Shown here: positions 44,966 through 54,912 of the stretch, piece by piece
How positions within the stretch are numbered: position 1 is the stretch's first letter
Layout: every line of letters begins with the position of its first letter
DNA from: Spongilla lacustris
Taxonomy: Eukaryota > Porifera > Demospongiae > Spongillida > Spongillidae
DNA: 64,000 bases
Reading direction: 5' to 3'
NCBI GenBank assembly: GCA_949361645.1
Contig: OX442415.1
Coordinates: forward strand, 1,104,191-1,168,190
Program-made: the position numbers and the translations under genes
The notes under the pieces: model-generated
Seen by the model: only the letters and a program-made list of their open reading frames with translations
What the model was told of the DNA's origin: nothing
The model's database searches: none

Positions 44966-46267
44966 TTTGTGCATTTGTTCATGAATGTAATTAGTAGTAG
45001 CCACACGTGCTTAGCATCAATGAATAATTATGTCGTCGTTATTATTCAACTCGCTGAATTTTTTTTGTTTAACGAATTGGGGTACTGATAATAATGTATC
45101 GCAACCTTTATTTGGACCCCAAATACATCAAAAATAAATAAAAAGTGGTATGTTAATTTTACTTCCTCAAATGCTGTCATTATTTTGGCTGTTTAAAAAG
45201 TGCTTTTTGGTTAAGGTTTCATACTTGAACCACTCAGTACAAAATGCATGGAGTGTAATTGATATCAGTAATTTAAACACAGATTATATAAATATAGTAC
45301 ATATATTAATGAAGGAATTCAATTCTTATAAGGTATAAGCCTTGTTATCTCCTTATAAGGTGTGTGTAAATAATGCGCAGTTTCTGCTATTAACCAGAAG
45401 GTCAAATAACGCTTAGTTTTGTATACTGAGGGATGCTATAATGTCCTAGAATTAAAGATTACTACAAACAATACGTTAGGTTGCATAATATACCTCCAAA
45501 CAAGTTAATTAACAAAAATTGTCAATGTAATTGCGCTAATTTTAGTTAATAACCAGCAACATTAAAACGATAACCACCTATAGAATTACACTGCATATTA
45601 ATTGAATTACTATTCCTAATGAAGCTGAGAGGTGCCCAGTCCTACGCTTAGTTTAAACACAGATGGATGTTATGTCTTTGAATAGGACAAATAAAACATT
45701 GTTACAGACAATATGCTAGGTAGTATAATTTACCTCCAAACAAGATAGTTATGAGTTTCAATGCGATTGTGCTAATTTAATAACCAGCAGTATAAAAATG
45801 ATAACCATCTATAGAATTGCACTGCATATAAATTGAAGAGGTGCCCAGCCCATCAACACAGATAGGACACCTCATGCCCAGTCCATCAGCATGGATAGGA
45901 CACCTCGTGCCCAGGCCATCCACATTACCCTTACATCTTTTCCACATAGCCGCTGATGACAGCCTTCACATCTCCAAACACGGGGTGCCCAGACCTGCAC
46001 ACATACCATTATGGCTGCCACACCTAGCCACTAAGCTACAACCTACTCCTGTCTGATCCCAAGTTTCTCGAGTATACTCCAGAGGTGCTCTGCGTTGAGC
46101 AGAATGGAACAGGAACAGGTAGCGTAATGGAATGGAGCTTGGACAGTAGCACAAAGAGAAGACCCATATGGCATCTGTCCACATCACTCCTGTAGGGGTG
46201 GGGAGGAGGAGGTGGAAGGGGAGAAGACTAGTCCAGCATAGCAGACCCTCGTGTGGACATGGATGGA

Positions 46268-46384
46268 GGGTCTGGAAGGTTGCCTATTATCAATTCATAC
46301 GGATTAGTTTGTGTTAATTACGCCTGGAGTACGTAAATTGCTCTGTACGACTTTAGAGAATAGGCAACCTTCCAGACCCTCTGT
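46268..46384. mobile_element. Short MITE, GGTCTGGAAGGTTGCCTATT termini
   Basis: Inverted ends GGTCTGGAAGGTTGCCTATT and AATAGGCAACCTTCCAGACC around about 75 bp. Relatives are at 58188-58318 (same intron of the intact gene, so older than the duplication) and, diverged, at 61410-61555. Confidence 0.85.
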
Positions 46385-46671
46385 TCACATGATGGTGTAC
46401 TATGCTAGGAGGAGACAGGGTGGATTGGACCATGTAGCTAGATGCCTACTCAGACATCACCTCCTCCTACATAACCCTCCCCCTGGGCATATACACACAC
46501 ACAGCTCACCAAACAGCTGCAGAATCCACTTGCTCCGCTGGCAGGCAGTTGACCAAGACATTGCACACTGTCTTCCCATGCAACACTTCACTGGCCCTCA
46601 CCCCAAATACCTGAGGGATGTAAGGGTGACCTTTGACATGTGGATCCTCCCTCTCCATGACCACGCCCACA

Positions 46672-47757
46672 TAATGTTCCAGCTCCGAGTGCGGGAGAGG
46701 CGGAGGACCAGGGTACAGGAGGCGAGGGGATGGAGGGAGGAGGACCAGGGTACAGGAGGCGAGGGGATGGAGGGAGGAGGGCCAGGGTATAGGAGGCGAG
46801 GGGATGGAGGGAGGAGGGCCAGGGTACAGGAGGCGAGGGGATGGAGGGAGGAGGACCAGGGTACAGGAGGCGAGGGGATGGAGGGAGGAGGGCCAGGGTA
46901 TAGGAGGTGAGGGGATGGAGGGAGGAGGACCAGGGTACAGGAGGCGAGGGGATGGAGGGAGGAGGACCAGGGTACAGGAGGCGAGGGGATGGAGGGAGGA
47001 GGACCAGGATACAGGAGGCGAGGGGATGGAGGGAGGAGGGCCAGGGTATAGGAGGCGAGGAGATGGAGGGAGGAGGACCAGGGTACAGGAGGCGAGGGGA
47101 TGGAGGGAGGAGGGCCAGGGTACAGGAGGCGAGGGGATGGAGGGAGGAGGACCGCGCGAGATGGTCAGAGTCAAGATGATTGGGTACCAGCTAACGGCCA
47201 AGGACTTCAACTATCAGCTGGAGGTATGTTTGGAGTACCGCTGTGAACACTGCCCCTACAGCCTTGTGCGCCACAACAGGTGGAAGTAAGGGCTGAAAAG
47301 AAATCTTTAACTCGGCAATACAACGACCTCCTTTGGCTGCATCGTGTGCTGAGCAAAAACCTGGAGCCAGGCGGGAACGTTGTGAGTGCTAGCTGTGGTG
47401 GCACCTCCCACCACTAGGTTCTCTTGTGTTTATACAGATACCGCCTATGCCTGCCCCGCCCTCCAAGACCCCTGACACCAATGTACTGAAGCTTGGTGCG
47501 TTGTGTGCACGTGTGTGTGTGTGCACGTGTGTGTGTGTGTGTGTGTGCATCTGTCACGTGTGTGTCACGTGTACAATGTGCATATGTGAGCACTTGCATT
47601 ACATGTATGTGTACGTTTGTGAGTTCATTCTCTCCCAACAATAATGTTTCCCAGGGATCACTCCAGAGCTCTGTTTGGTGACCAGACAGAGATTCCTCGG
47701 CTCGCTATGGAAGAGTGGGGCCACTTAGGGGGATCTGGATGGATGCTCACTAATTAA
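46672..47757 (+). pseudogene. Partial sorting-nexin pseudogene with expanded minisatellite
   Basis: Copy of 25779-26495 joined directly to the NSMCE3 pseudogene. The start codon and first four codons are missing. Exon 1 is enlarged by the 36-bp array, then VRVKMIGYQLTAKDFNYQLE, exon 2 (GVAR change: GTGGAAGTAAGG instead of GTGGAAGTGGGG), exon 3 (IPPMPAPPSKTPDTNVLKL) and exon 4 to ETRRLAME-type sequence. It ends near 47757, where the matching intron breaks off into A/T-rich Helitron-flanking sequence. Not translatable as a sorting nexin. Confidence 0.88.
46697..47150. repeat. 36-bp minisatellite, about 12 copies
   Basis: Unit AGGCGAGGGGATGGAGGGAG plus GAGGACCAGGGTACAG, with CAGGGTATAGG and GGAGGGCC variants. 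Unit length is a multiple of three, so both strands stay open (Gly/Arg/Glu or Pro/Ser/Leu repeats). One copy exists in the intact sorting-nexin exon 1 at about 25800-25850. Confidence 0.93.
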
Positions 47758-47990
47758 AAAATTAAATTGAGGTAAGTTGATATACGAAATAATTATGCAC
47801 CTTTACATGATACATTATCATGGAAAGAGTGCATTGTGCAGTGATGGGTTTTTTAATATGTTTAACTAGTATGTAAATCACCATCTTTTACCTTTACATC
47901 TTAAATCATTCAACATAATTAATCGGAATAAGCAAAAAATTGAACTTATATTCCTATTCTTCAACTTATATTCCTATTCTTCAACTTATA
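47758..47990. other. A/T-rich junction region with short tandem repeat
   Basis: Includes three copies of TTCAACTTATATTCCTATTC at about 47939-48000. Marks the boundary between the sorting-nexin copy and Helitron-related sequence. Confidence 0.55.
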
Positions 47991-47994
47991 TTCC

Positions 47995-49492
47995 TATTCT
48001 TCTCTCTTTAGATACTCTCTGTTTGAGCCCAATGATAGTGTACAGGGTACATACAAGTGTGAGCTAAATAAAGCCCTTCGTAAGAATAGCTCATTGCTTG
48101 GAGAGTTAAATGATGCCTTCAATAAAGTTAATCCCAGTCTAGCTAAACAGGTACTCACACGAGCGGCTAATGAAGCAGTAGCTAAGATATGCACGAATGC
48201 TTTGGTAAGCAAAGCTTTGAGCCTGCATAGAGTACATGCTGGGGTGATCATTAAAGGTGTGCGCTCCATCAATGCTTTGAGCTTTTCACATTCTAATGTA
48301 GACAGTTGGGAGCATTGTCACACTGTGGGCTCAGAACCATATTTTTATGATAGTTCTTACACACCAGTCAAACATGTACAAGCCATGCCAGTAGACCAGC
48401 ATGGTCGCTGTGTTGTCAGTAAGGAGGGAATGTTCTAGTAAGTGCAGACAGCCCAATCAGGAGGAGATAGAGGTAATATGTACCACAAAGTCCCTCTTTA
48501 AAATGTCACTAGATAAGATACGTCAGGGGCTTGACAAAATAGACAGAGGTTGTACATTAGTTCAACAGGCACAGGCTACTATTTCTGACACTCCAGACAA
48601 TGGAGAACAGCCAAGGGTTAGTGAACTGCATGGACATCCCATATCTTGTGAGATGCTGTCATGTACATGTCCACTAAGAGTGATTCGAGCAGCTTCAACA
48701 CACTATCCTATGCTGAGAAGATTTCTGTGGCTTTTGTACTCTGTGCGCAAGCATCACCGTGCAGTGGCTCGCATTGATAAAGCTCTTTCTTCTGGTAATG
48801 TACAAAGGTAGTACACACACTGGGCTTTGCAGATCTATCCCTGGTGTTTAGTGAAGATGGGAGTGAAAATGCAGTGTTTGTAGAAGATCACTCAGTACCT
48901 GGCCTTGGTTCCATTGAACACCATCTGTTGATAAGTAATGCAGATGTTATTGCTGAATTGCAAGCGAGATGGAAAGATGACCCAGAGTTTCCCTGTTGTA
49001 GCTGTGAGAGGTTACACCAGCGTAAACAGGCTTCGGGTGTAGATTTCACTTGTGATGACAAATACCATACAGACATTTGGATGTGGCTGAGAGCATATCT
49101 CATGGTTTGGACCAAAATGACCTACCAAAGAAGACATAGCCACGTTCCAGTCATACACTATACGTTCATTGGACCAAAACAATTCCACCAGTCCTGACGT
49201 TGATCAGTACAAAATGTTGAACGTGAAAGAAAAACCACTTGACAATAGACAGGCGTATCTTGACGTAATGTGTTTTCCTAATTTGTTTCCTTTGGGACAT
49301 TTTGGTGAACTGCACACACGAGAAGTGCATATTTCTTCATTTGAATATGCCAAGTCTAAACTCCTGAAAAAGGACTCTCGCTTCAGAAAAGATGCACAAT
49401 ACGTGTTCTTTCTTTTGTCACAGCAACAGCAAGATTTCATTAAAATGAATTGGATTTGTAGACAGCAATTGAGTAAAAAGTAAGGAAACAAG
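47995..49492 (+). pseudogene. Helitron Rep/helicase protein fragment, frameshifted
   Basis: Successive frames carry a protein found in animal Helitrons: NSSLLGELNDAFNKVNPSLA, SHSNVDSWEHCHTVGSEPYF, then CTCPLRVIRAAS, a Cys-rich CCSCERLHQRKQ, DIWMWLRAYLMVW, and the Helitron-like N domain (FPNLFPLGHFGELHTREVHI, LLKKDSRFRKDAQYVFFLLS). At least three frame changes (about 48435, 48810, 49195). It stops after KMNWICRQQLSKK where foldback sequence begins. The Rep HUH motif and helicase are missing. Domain assignment is from recall of motif patterns. Confidence 0.72.
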
Positions 49493-50035
49493 CAATTACG
49501 GCATTCATTGAATTACATTTAGCACAGAATTTCAGGCACCCTTGGGGTACCATGTAAATTAATGGCTCTTTCTATATAAGCCCTCACCCAGAAAAGAGTT
49601 CACACAATCATATTTTATACTTAACTCACAATCCAATCATTATATCAGTTCTCTATAGGTCCAAAGTGCTGATCAAAATAGGCCTGCCTCCTTCCCATGC
49701 ATATGTTTACATGTAATGTAACAAGATATAAAAATTTAATTAAAATAAAATTGGTGATGTAGGATTTGTAGACAGGAATTGAGTAAAAAGTAAGGAAACA
49801 AGGAATTACGGATATTATGCATTCATTAATTTTATAAATATTACATGCCTACATTATTTAGCAAATCTACCTGCCTGAAATTCTGTGCTAAATGTAGGTA
49901 TGTAATATTTATAAAATTAATGAATGCATAATATCCGTAATTCCTTGTTTCCTTACTTTTTACTCAATTGCTGTCTACAAATCCTACATCACCAATTTTA
50001 TTTTAATTAAATTTTTATATCTTGTTTCACTCATT
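49450..50035. mobile_element. Foldback element, ~330 bp palindrome plus partial arm
   Basis: The arm GGATTTGTAGACAG...AATTGAGTAAAAAGTAAGG..GCATTCATTAATTTTATAAA (about 49723-49870) is followed by its near-perfect inverse (about 49880-50030), ending ATTTTTATATCTTG. An incomplete direct copy of the arm is at 49450-49545. The related palindrome at 53200-53487 shows this is a family. Confidence 0.85.
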
Positions 50036-50435
50036 TTTATTCACTGCAAGCATGAAGAAAGAAGTATAAATGCATGTATTGGGCAACCTTGGAATACTAC
50101 CATATACCATATTAATGATCTGCTCACGTGCAATCACTGAAACGTTATGGTAAACGGTTTTTTAATAGCAAGAATTTATATTACTAAACATTGATTATGT
50201 GTCATATATAAACCGGCCGGCAGAGCTGCGCCGTGACTGCCGTGTCAAAGATTACTTCGCATGGCGAGGAAGTAATATACCGGCATGCATATGCATGTAC
50301 TTAGTCGGTCAGTTTCATAAGATTATATAAGCATGCATACATGGCATATACATAGGTCCAATGGACACTCAAGCACGTGACCAAAATCAATGAATATTAA
50401 ATTTGGTTGGCAAATTTATTGTCCGTGCCTAAGAA
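50036..50435. other. Intergenic, no gene recognised
   Basis: Contains several GCATGCATA stretches and ACCGGCCGGCAGAGC. No coding exon. Confidence 0.4.
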
Positions 50436-50600
50436 ATGGTTGTCAGTTGCTGTGCGATTGGTTGTAGAAGTCGCCATGGTGAACGTTCTAGCCTTGGATT
50501 TTATCGTTTTACATCTAAGAATCATCCCTGACAACAGAAATGGAACTGGTTGGCCGTAGCAGACCGTGGCGTATGGTCGGGCTACGCCCAACTACTGGAT
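50436..50600 (+). pseudogene. THAP-type zinc finger remnant
   Basis: MVVSCCAIGCRSRHGERSSL GFYRFTSKNHP, then an in-frame TGA at 50529, then QQKWNWLAVADRGVW. The C..C spacing, FYRF and the following Trp match the THAP DNA-binding domain of P-element-type transposases and their domesticated relatives. The stop and the missing distal CxxH part make it non-functional, unless it is read through or mis-sequenced. Confidence 0.65.
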
Positions 50601-50965
50601 GCCCATAGTACACTCGCGGATCTTTGGTGACTATATATTGTATCTGGTATGTATGTGTCATTCCCATGTGGGATCGAGCGCTTCAGTTTCACTGTGTCAG
50701 TTTACGCTCAGGAAAACCTACTAGTAAACATCCGTCGGGTCCCCAGACCCAGCAATGATTTAGACTTCGCCCTGACTGTGTTCTCGTTTAGGAAGCAAGT
50801 AAGATTAAACACTTACCCAGCCATGCATGTGCAGTGACCAGAAAGAATAGAACCGTCAGGTCTGGCTTAGCTATCATCCAAGCTTCACGTCATCGTATAA
50901 CATCAGCCAGGTGAGAGCTGGCTAGAGCTTTGACCCCTATACCAGTGATAGCACGCAGTACGAAT
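50601..50965. other. Region between THAP remnant and basic ORF
   Basis: A 62-codon frame (50649-50837) has no recognised product. Otherwise nothing identified. Confidence 0.35.
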
Positions 50966-50969
50966 GCCA

Positions 50970-51230
50970 TTACGTAGACGCGCTCTCCTTCTTACTTTCC
51001 GGATCAAGCCAGTACTGGGCCTTCGCGCTCTCCTTCATACTCTCAGAATTGGCTTTGTAGTGCTTCCTGTCGCAAGCCTTTTTTTTTTCATGCGCTTCGT
51101 GAAAACTGTCGCGCTCCTCACATTCAATATCTTGCGACTCGTCAGCACAACTGTCATCATTTAACTTGGCAATCTTCTTAGCACGATTCGAGGCACGATT
51201 CTTTTCTCTTCGCGATCGACGTGACGGCAT
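50970..51230 (-). CDS. Basic N-terminal fragment resembling Helitron-associated repeats
   Basis: 86 codons: MPSRRSRREKNRASNRAKKI, an acidic linker, then KACDRKHYKANSESMKESAK and YWLDPESKKESAS. The YxANSESxKESA and YxxDPESKK motifs look like the repeated N-terminal segments of sponge Helitron/PIF1-like proteins (recall-based). The frame runs into non-coding sequence at 50970. Probably the 5' end of a broken mobile-element gene. Confidence 0.4.
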   Translation of the reverse strand: MPSRRSRREKNRASNRAKKIAKLNDDSCADESQDIECEERDSFHEAHEKKKACDRKHYKANSESMKESAKAQYWLDPESKKESAST

Positions 51231-51239
51231 TTTGAAGAA

Positions 51240-52455
51240 AACAAACCAGACGCGTCAAGCATTTGGAAGAAACGTGACTACTATTAAAATATAGTAACTG
51301 TAGAGCACTATATAGAACGTGTGCAACCACAAGCGCAAAAGCAAGGGTTTACTATCCTAACTTTTATGTCTTCCACGGGCCGATAAAATCTGTTGTGGGC
51401 TATTGCTAACATAACAATGTTGCTATAGATCGAATTTGTGTCAAGCATAGCTCCCCTTACGAAAATAATAAAACAAATCCAACTCGGCAGTAAGTTTCTA
51501 ACTTATTGGTTCTAGTGCTTCCGCATAACGGTTAACATTACGCTTCAATCGTGACAAAGATACAGCGCAATAAACCTCTTATCCGAGCAAATCTTATCTT
51601 ATCAGATCCGGAAGAAGAAGAAGAAGGAATCGCCCATGTTTTCAGGTTCTAGTGTGGGAACGAGTGAGCGTTATCTCTGTTGTCTGAGCTTTCTAAGCGT
51701 CGGCAGTTTTACTACATTGTAGGTAATCGTTGGCTGTATCCAAATACGCTCGCTAAATTCCAACTGATTCTACGGTGCAATGACAATAGTGAAATCTGGT
51801 GTTTTGCTAATCGTATTCATGACACTTCAAATCCTACATAGGACCTACTAACGTAGGTCCTGATGTATAGCTGTCTACAGCTGCAAGGCATGTGAAAAAG
51901 TTCCTCTGTGTCAACTTTTATACAATTTACAGCTGTACATGTACATCTATAAAACCACAGCAAGCCTGCCTCCTTCCTGTGTGCATAACACATATGGTAT
52001 AGCCCAGCACGTGGTCTTTCATGTACTATGGGGTGCTATAAGAAAACATGATCCTTCCCTGATGTCATCTGGTACAAAAGTTAAATCAATGTTGTGTGAG
52101 ATAGAGGAATAGTGCCTTTATATACTATACAATTACTACATTATATTTTTAAATTACGTGGCATATTTTTACTCATGCTAAAGTCGATTTAAAGTGGTAC
52201 CACCCCTCTACCAGCCATTCACATAATTCAGCCCCACCCTCACCACCGCATAGTTGATTTGTTCAACACATTTATTATGGGAGGTTTTTCCACTTTATTT
52301 AAGCACACCGATTAAATTATTATCCTTTAGCACTATTTAAACCGATGCATGCCTCCATTGAACACATAAATATCCCTGGAAGATTTAAGCGGGTAAAGGT
52401 AATAAACAATTCAACTTCTTTGTTGTGTTGCTTTTACACTCTCTTTCATTTGCAT
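51240..52455. other. Intergenic, no gene recognised
   Basis: A small hairpin at 51838-51864 (GGACCTACTAACGTAGGTCC) resembles that at 31125-31148. Otherwise AT-rich, with no supported feature. Confidence 0.45.
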
Positions 52456-52459
52456 GTAG

Positions 52460-52753
52460 ATGTCAGATCAGGAGATGATAGAGGATGACATTGAAAGCCG
52501 GTTTTTGGAGGACGAGGAAATTCGTCCTACGACTCCGATTCCTTTAACTCAGCCCCCTCCAGAAGCAGAGCTGCTGCTGCCACCTGCCGCTGCACCACTA
52601 CCAGCAGCGGTGGCCCTGCCACTACCAGCAGCGGTGGCCCCTCCCGCACCACTACCAGCAGCGGTGGCCCTTCCCGCAGCGGTGGCCCCTCCCGCACCAC
52701 TACCAGCAGCGGTGGACCCTCCCGCACCACTACCAGCAGCGTTGGCCCTATGA
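52460..52753 (+). CDS. Unrecognised acidic / Ala-Pro-repeat ORF
   Basis: MSDQEMIEDDIESRFLEDEE followed by IRPTTPIPLTQPPPEAE and APLPAAVA repeats encoded by a ~30-bp degenerate tandem (about 52590-52745). A plausible splice acceptor (TGCATGTAG) immediately precedes the ATG, and an intron-like stretch precedes that. No domain. It may be a 5' exon of a lost mobile-element gene. Confidence 0.3.
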   Translation: MSDQEMIEDDIESRFLEDEEIRPTTPIPLTQPPPEAELLLPPAAAPLPAAVALPLPAAVAPPAPLPAAVALPAAVAPPAPLPAAVDPPAPLPAALAL

Positions 52754-52889
52754 AAATTTTTCATTTATATATTCTAAAAACACAACAGTATACTATCACT
52801 AACATAATTTACACTTACGTTCTTTAATCCTGGTAAATTATACATGATCATCACTCAACATGTTTATATATATTACGTTTTAAATAAAT

Positions 52890-53160
52890 AAGACAAAGGC
52901 CAGGACTATCCTAAACCTATATACAACTTCAAGCCAGGAAAACTGAAAACGAATAAAATTTCAGGACAACATTCAAACAAGCACGAGATACGTACCGCGA
53001 AATATTTTACTCAAGCACATGAAGCAAAGAAGGCCCACGACCACTTATGCAAATGATCCAGAAAGTAACAAGTCTTATGAAAACGCTAGGAGGCTCATTT
53101 CAAAAATGACAATCATGAGCCTTGGAAACCCAGCAGAAAAAAGGAAGAGATTAGTACTCC
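52890..53160 (+). pseudogene. Possible mobile-element protein remnant
   Basis: Frames such as DYPKPIYNFKPGKLKTNK and YANDPESNKSYENARRLISK resemble the YxANPExxxxY repeats of the 50970-51230 ORF but are out of phase with one another. Low-confidence reading. Confidence 0.25.
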
Positions 53161-53199
53161 TTGTATAACGTTTTAAGACACAAAAAAAAAAAATCAATA

Positions 53200-53487
53200 A
53201 AACAAGATATAAAAATTTAATATAAATAAATTGGAGATGTAGGATTTCTTTTAAAGTATCAAATTGTGTAAAAAGTAAGGAAACAAGGGATTCCGGAATT
53301 AATTTATACAATTATGAATCTATAATTATTAGATACCTACATCTGTGCATGCTAAATGTAGCTATCTAATAATTATAGATTCATAATTATTCCGGAATCC
53401 CTTGTTTCCTTACTTTTTACACAATTTGATACTTGAAAAGAAATCCTACATCTCCAATTTATTTATATTAAATTTTTATATCTGGTA
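53200..53487. mobile_element. Foldback element, ~290 bp palindrome
   Basis: Arms ATATAAAAATTTAATATAAA..GGAGATGTAGGATTTC..GTGTAAAAAGTAAGGAAACA and inverse flank a short centre around CATCTGTGCATGCTAAATGT. Same family as 49723-50030, with about 20-25 percent divergence by eye. Confidence 0.88.
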
Positions 53488-53539
53488 TATAATACTGATC
53501 CCCGCTTCTTTTCAATGCAAATATAATCGTAATCTTAAT

Positions 53540-53915
53540 TGGCCCTTCCCGTGCACAAGTACATGTATCCGCGCTGTAGCTAACCGAGGCGCGCGAGGCA
53601 CTGTTTCGTGCGGTTATAAATCGCACGCAGTCATACCATAGATATTATAGTACGCAAAATAACATGAATATTTAATGTCCGGAATGGTGGTCACGTGCCT
53701 CCAGTGCACACCCCCCCCCCCTTCGGCCTTCCCCCCTATATCCGCCCCTGCCAGTACATGTATCAGCGCTGTTGCTAACCGCGGCACTGTTTTGTGCGGT
53801 TATATCGCAAGCGGTACGCAAAATACACTCATGAAATTTAATGAGTCGTCCGAAAGGGGGGGCCACGTGCCCCTGGTGCCCCCCCCCCCCCCTCCCCCCA
53901 GATCCGCCCCTGTTT
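53540..53915. repeat. Tandem ~195-bp duplication with GC-rich transposon ends
   Basis: Two diverged direct units start GTACATGTATC(C/A)GCGCTGT at about 53559 and 53754. Each ends in a C-run followed by ATCCGCCCCTG, similar to the termini of 35858-37247. Probably a truncated member of that family. Confidence 0.65.
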
Positions 53916-54008
53916 TATAGGCTCGCAAAAACAGATACGTATAATGAGATGCGGCTAGAAATATTTTGGTGGCTAATACTAAATTACGGTATCGCTTAAT
54001 TATCCAAC

Positions 54009-54854
54009 CATAGATATTAAAGTAAGGGGATTGGAAACGGATCAATGAATCTAATTAGTCACATACAGTCCGTGTTACGCCTACAATTAGAAATTCATAT
54101 CGTACGCAGCAGCTGTTTTATGCCAAGACTATAGGGACCGAGACGTCAGGATCACAGGTTCACATCTTTGCGAGTGGTGTAGGGACAAGCAAAGCCTTTG
54201 TTTTCCAGTCATACTTTCTTCTACACACTCGTAATGTCTTATACCCATTGCTTAAAAATAATCAAAAATCGATAAATGCTTCTCTCCTTAGCTTCGTTAC
54301 CTCTCCTAAGGCGATACGATAAATGGGAAAATGACAACCAATAGGCACGTAGCACACTGTGCACATCTAAAATATGCAACGTTTGGCGCGCCAGCACCTG
54401 TAGAATCGTAGAAAAAGGTACAGTGCCAAAGTAACTCCATTTACGCTTTTTACGTACTAGAATGGAGGTTGCGAACAAAAGAACAGTCCTCCGTACACAA
54501 AATTAAGGAAAGGCATACAGATATGACCTACCAACGACGTAGTAGTAACAGAATCGCGCTGGGATGAACTGGTCAAAAATAAAAGGTACAGTCCGTAACC
54601 GAGTCGCGTAAGGTACTTGAAAATCGCGTTCAGCAAGCAAACAATAAGAGCAAAGAGCCGTGCCAGTTAAAGAATGGCTTACAGACACGTAGGAAGATGT
54701 AATATTACGTTTTAGGACGAAAACAAATCACACAGTAGCAGCAGTTTTCAAGTCTTCGTTGGTTTAAGGGTAATAATAACCGTGTCGAGGAGTGTACGTG
54801 TACAATCATGCGCTCACGTGATGCGTTTCCAATCCCCTTACTTTAATATCTATG
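54009..54854. mobile_element. 846-bp TIR element with 7-bp target duplication, second copy
   Basis: Inverted copy of 22563-23419 with the same CATAGATATTAAAGTAAGGG termini. Flanked by ATCCAAC at 54002-54008 and 54855-54861. Its right end lies only 58 bp from the TRAF-like start codon at 54913, so it may supply or disturb that promoter. Confidence 0.88.
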
Positions 54855-54912
54855 ATCCAACCTACTGTCCAGCCGCAAACACCTGTGCTCCCAAGGCCTC
54901 CGTACCACGTGC

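Larger units (their letters stand above)
44030..46671 (-). pseudogene. Partial NSMCE3/MAGE pseudogene
   Basis: Duplicate of the 3' half of the gene at 56145-59750. Retained exons: 46610-46510 (VFGVRASEVLHGKTV), 46189 to about 46150 (start of the MGLLFVLLS exon), 46089-46047 (EHLWSILEKLGIRQ), 45994-45935 (HPVFGDVKAVISGYVEKM) and 44177-44030 (YLKKERQVMGDTAKF, IYQWGPRA, ending KDMR). About 33 bp, including the donor, are missing from the third-listed MAGE exon near 46138-46150. Exons for the first 130 residues are absent because the copy ends at a fusion point with sorting-nexin sequence (46671/46672). Confidence 0.88.

Noticed and set aside
46506..47210. 234-codon frame on the minus strand and several Gly/Arg-rich frames on the plus strand
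   Set aside because: Produced by the 36-bp minisatellite, whose unit length keeps all frames open; no non-repetitive coding content.
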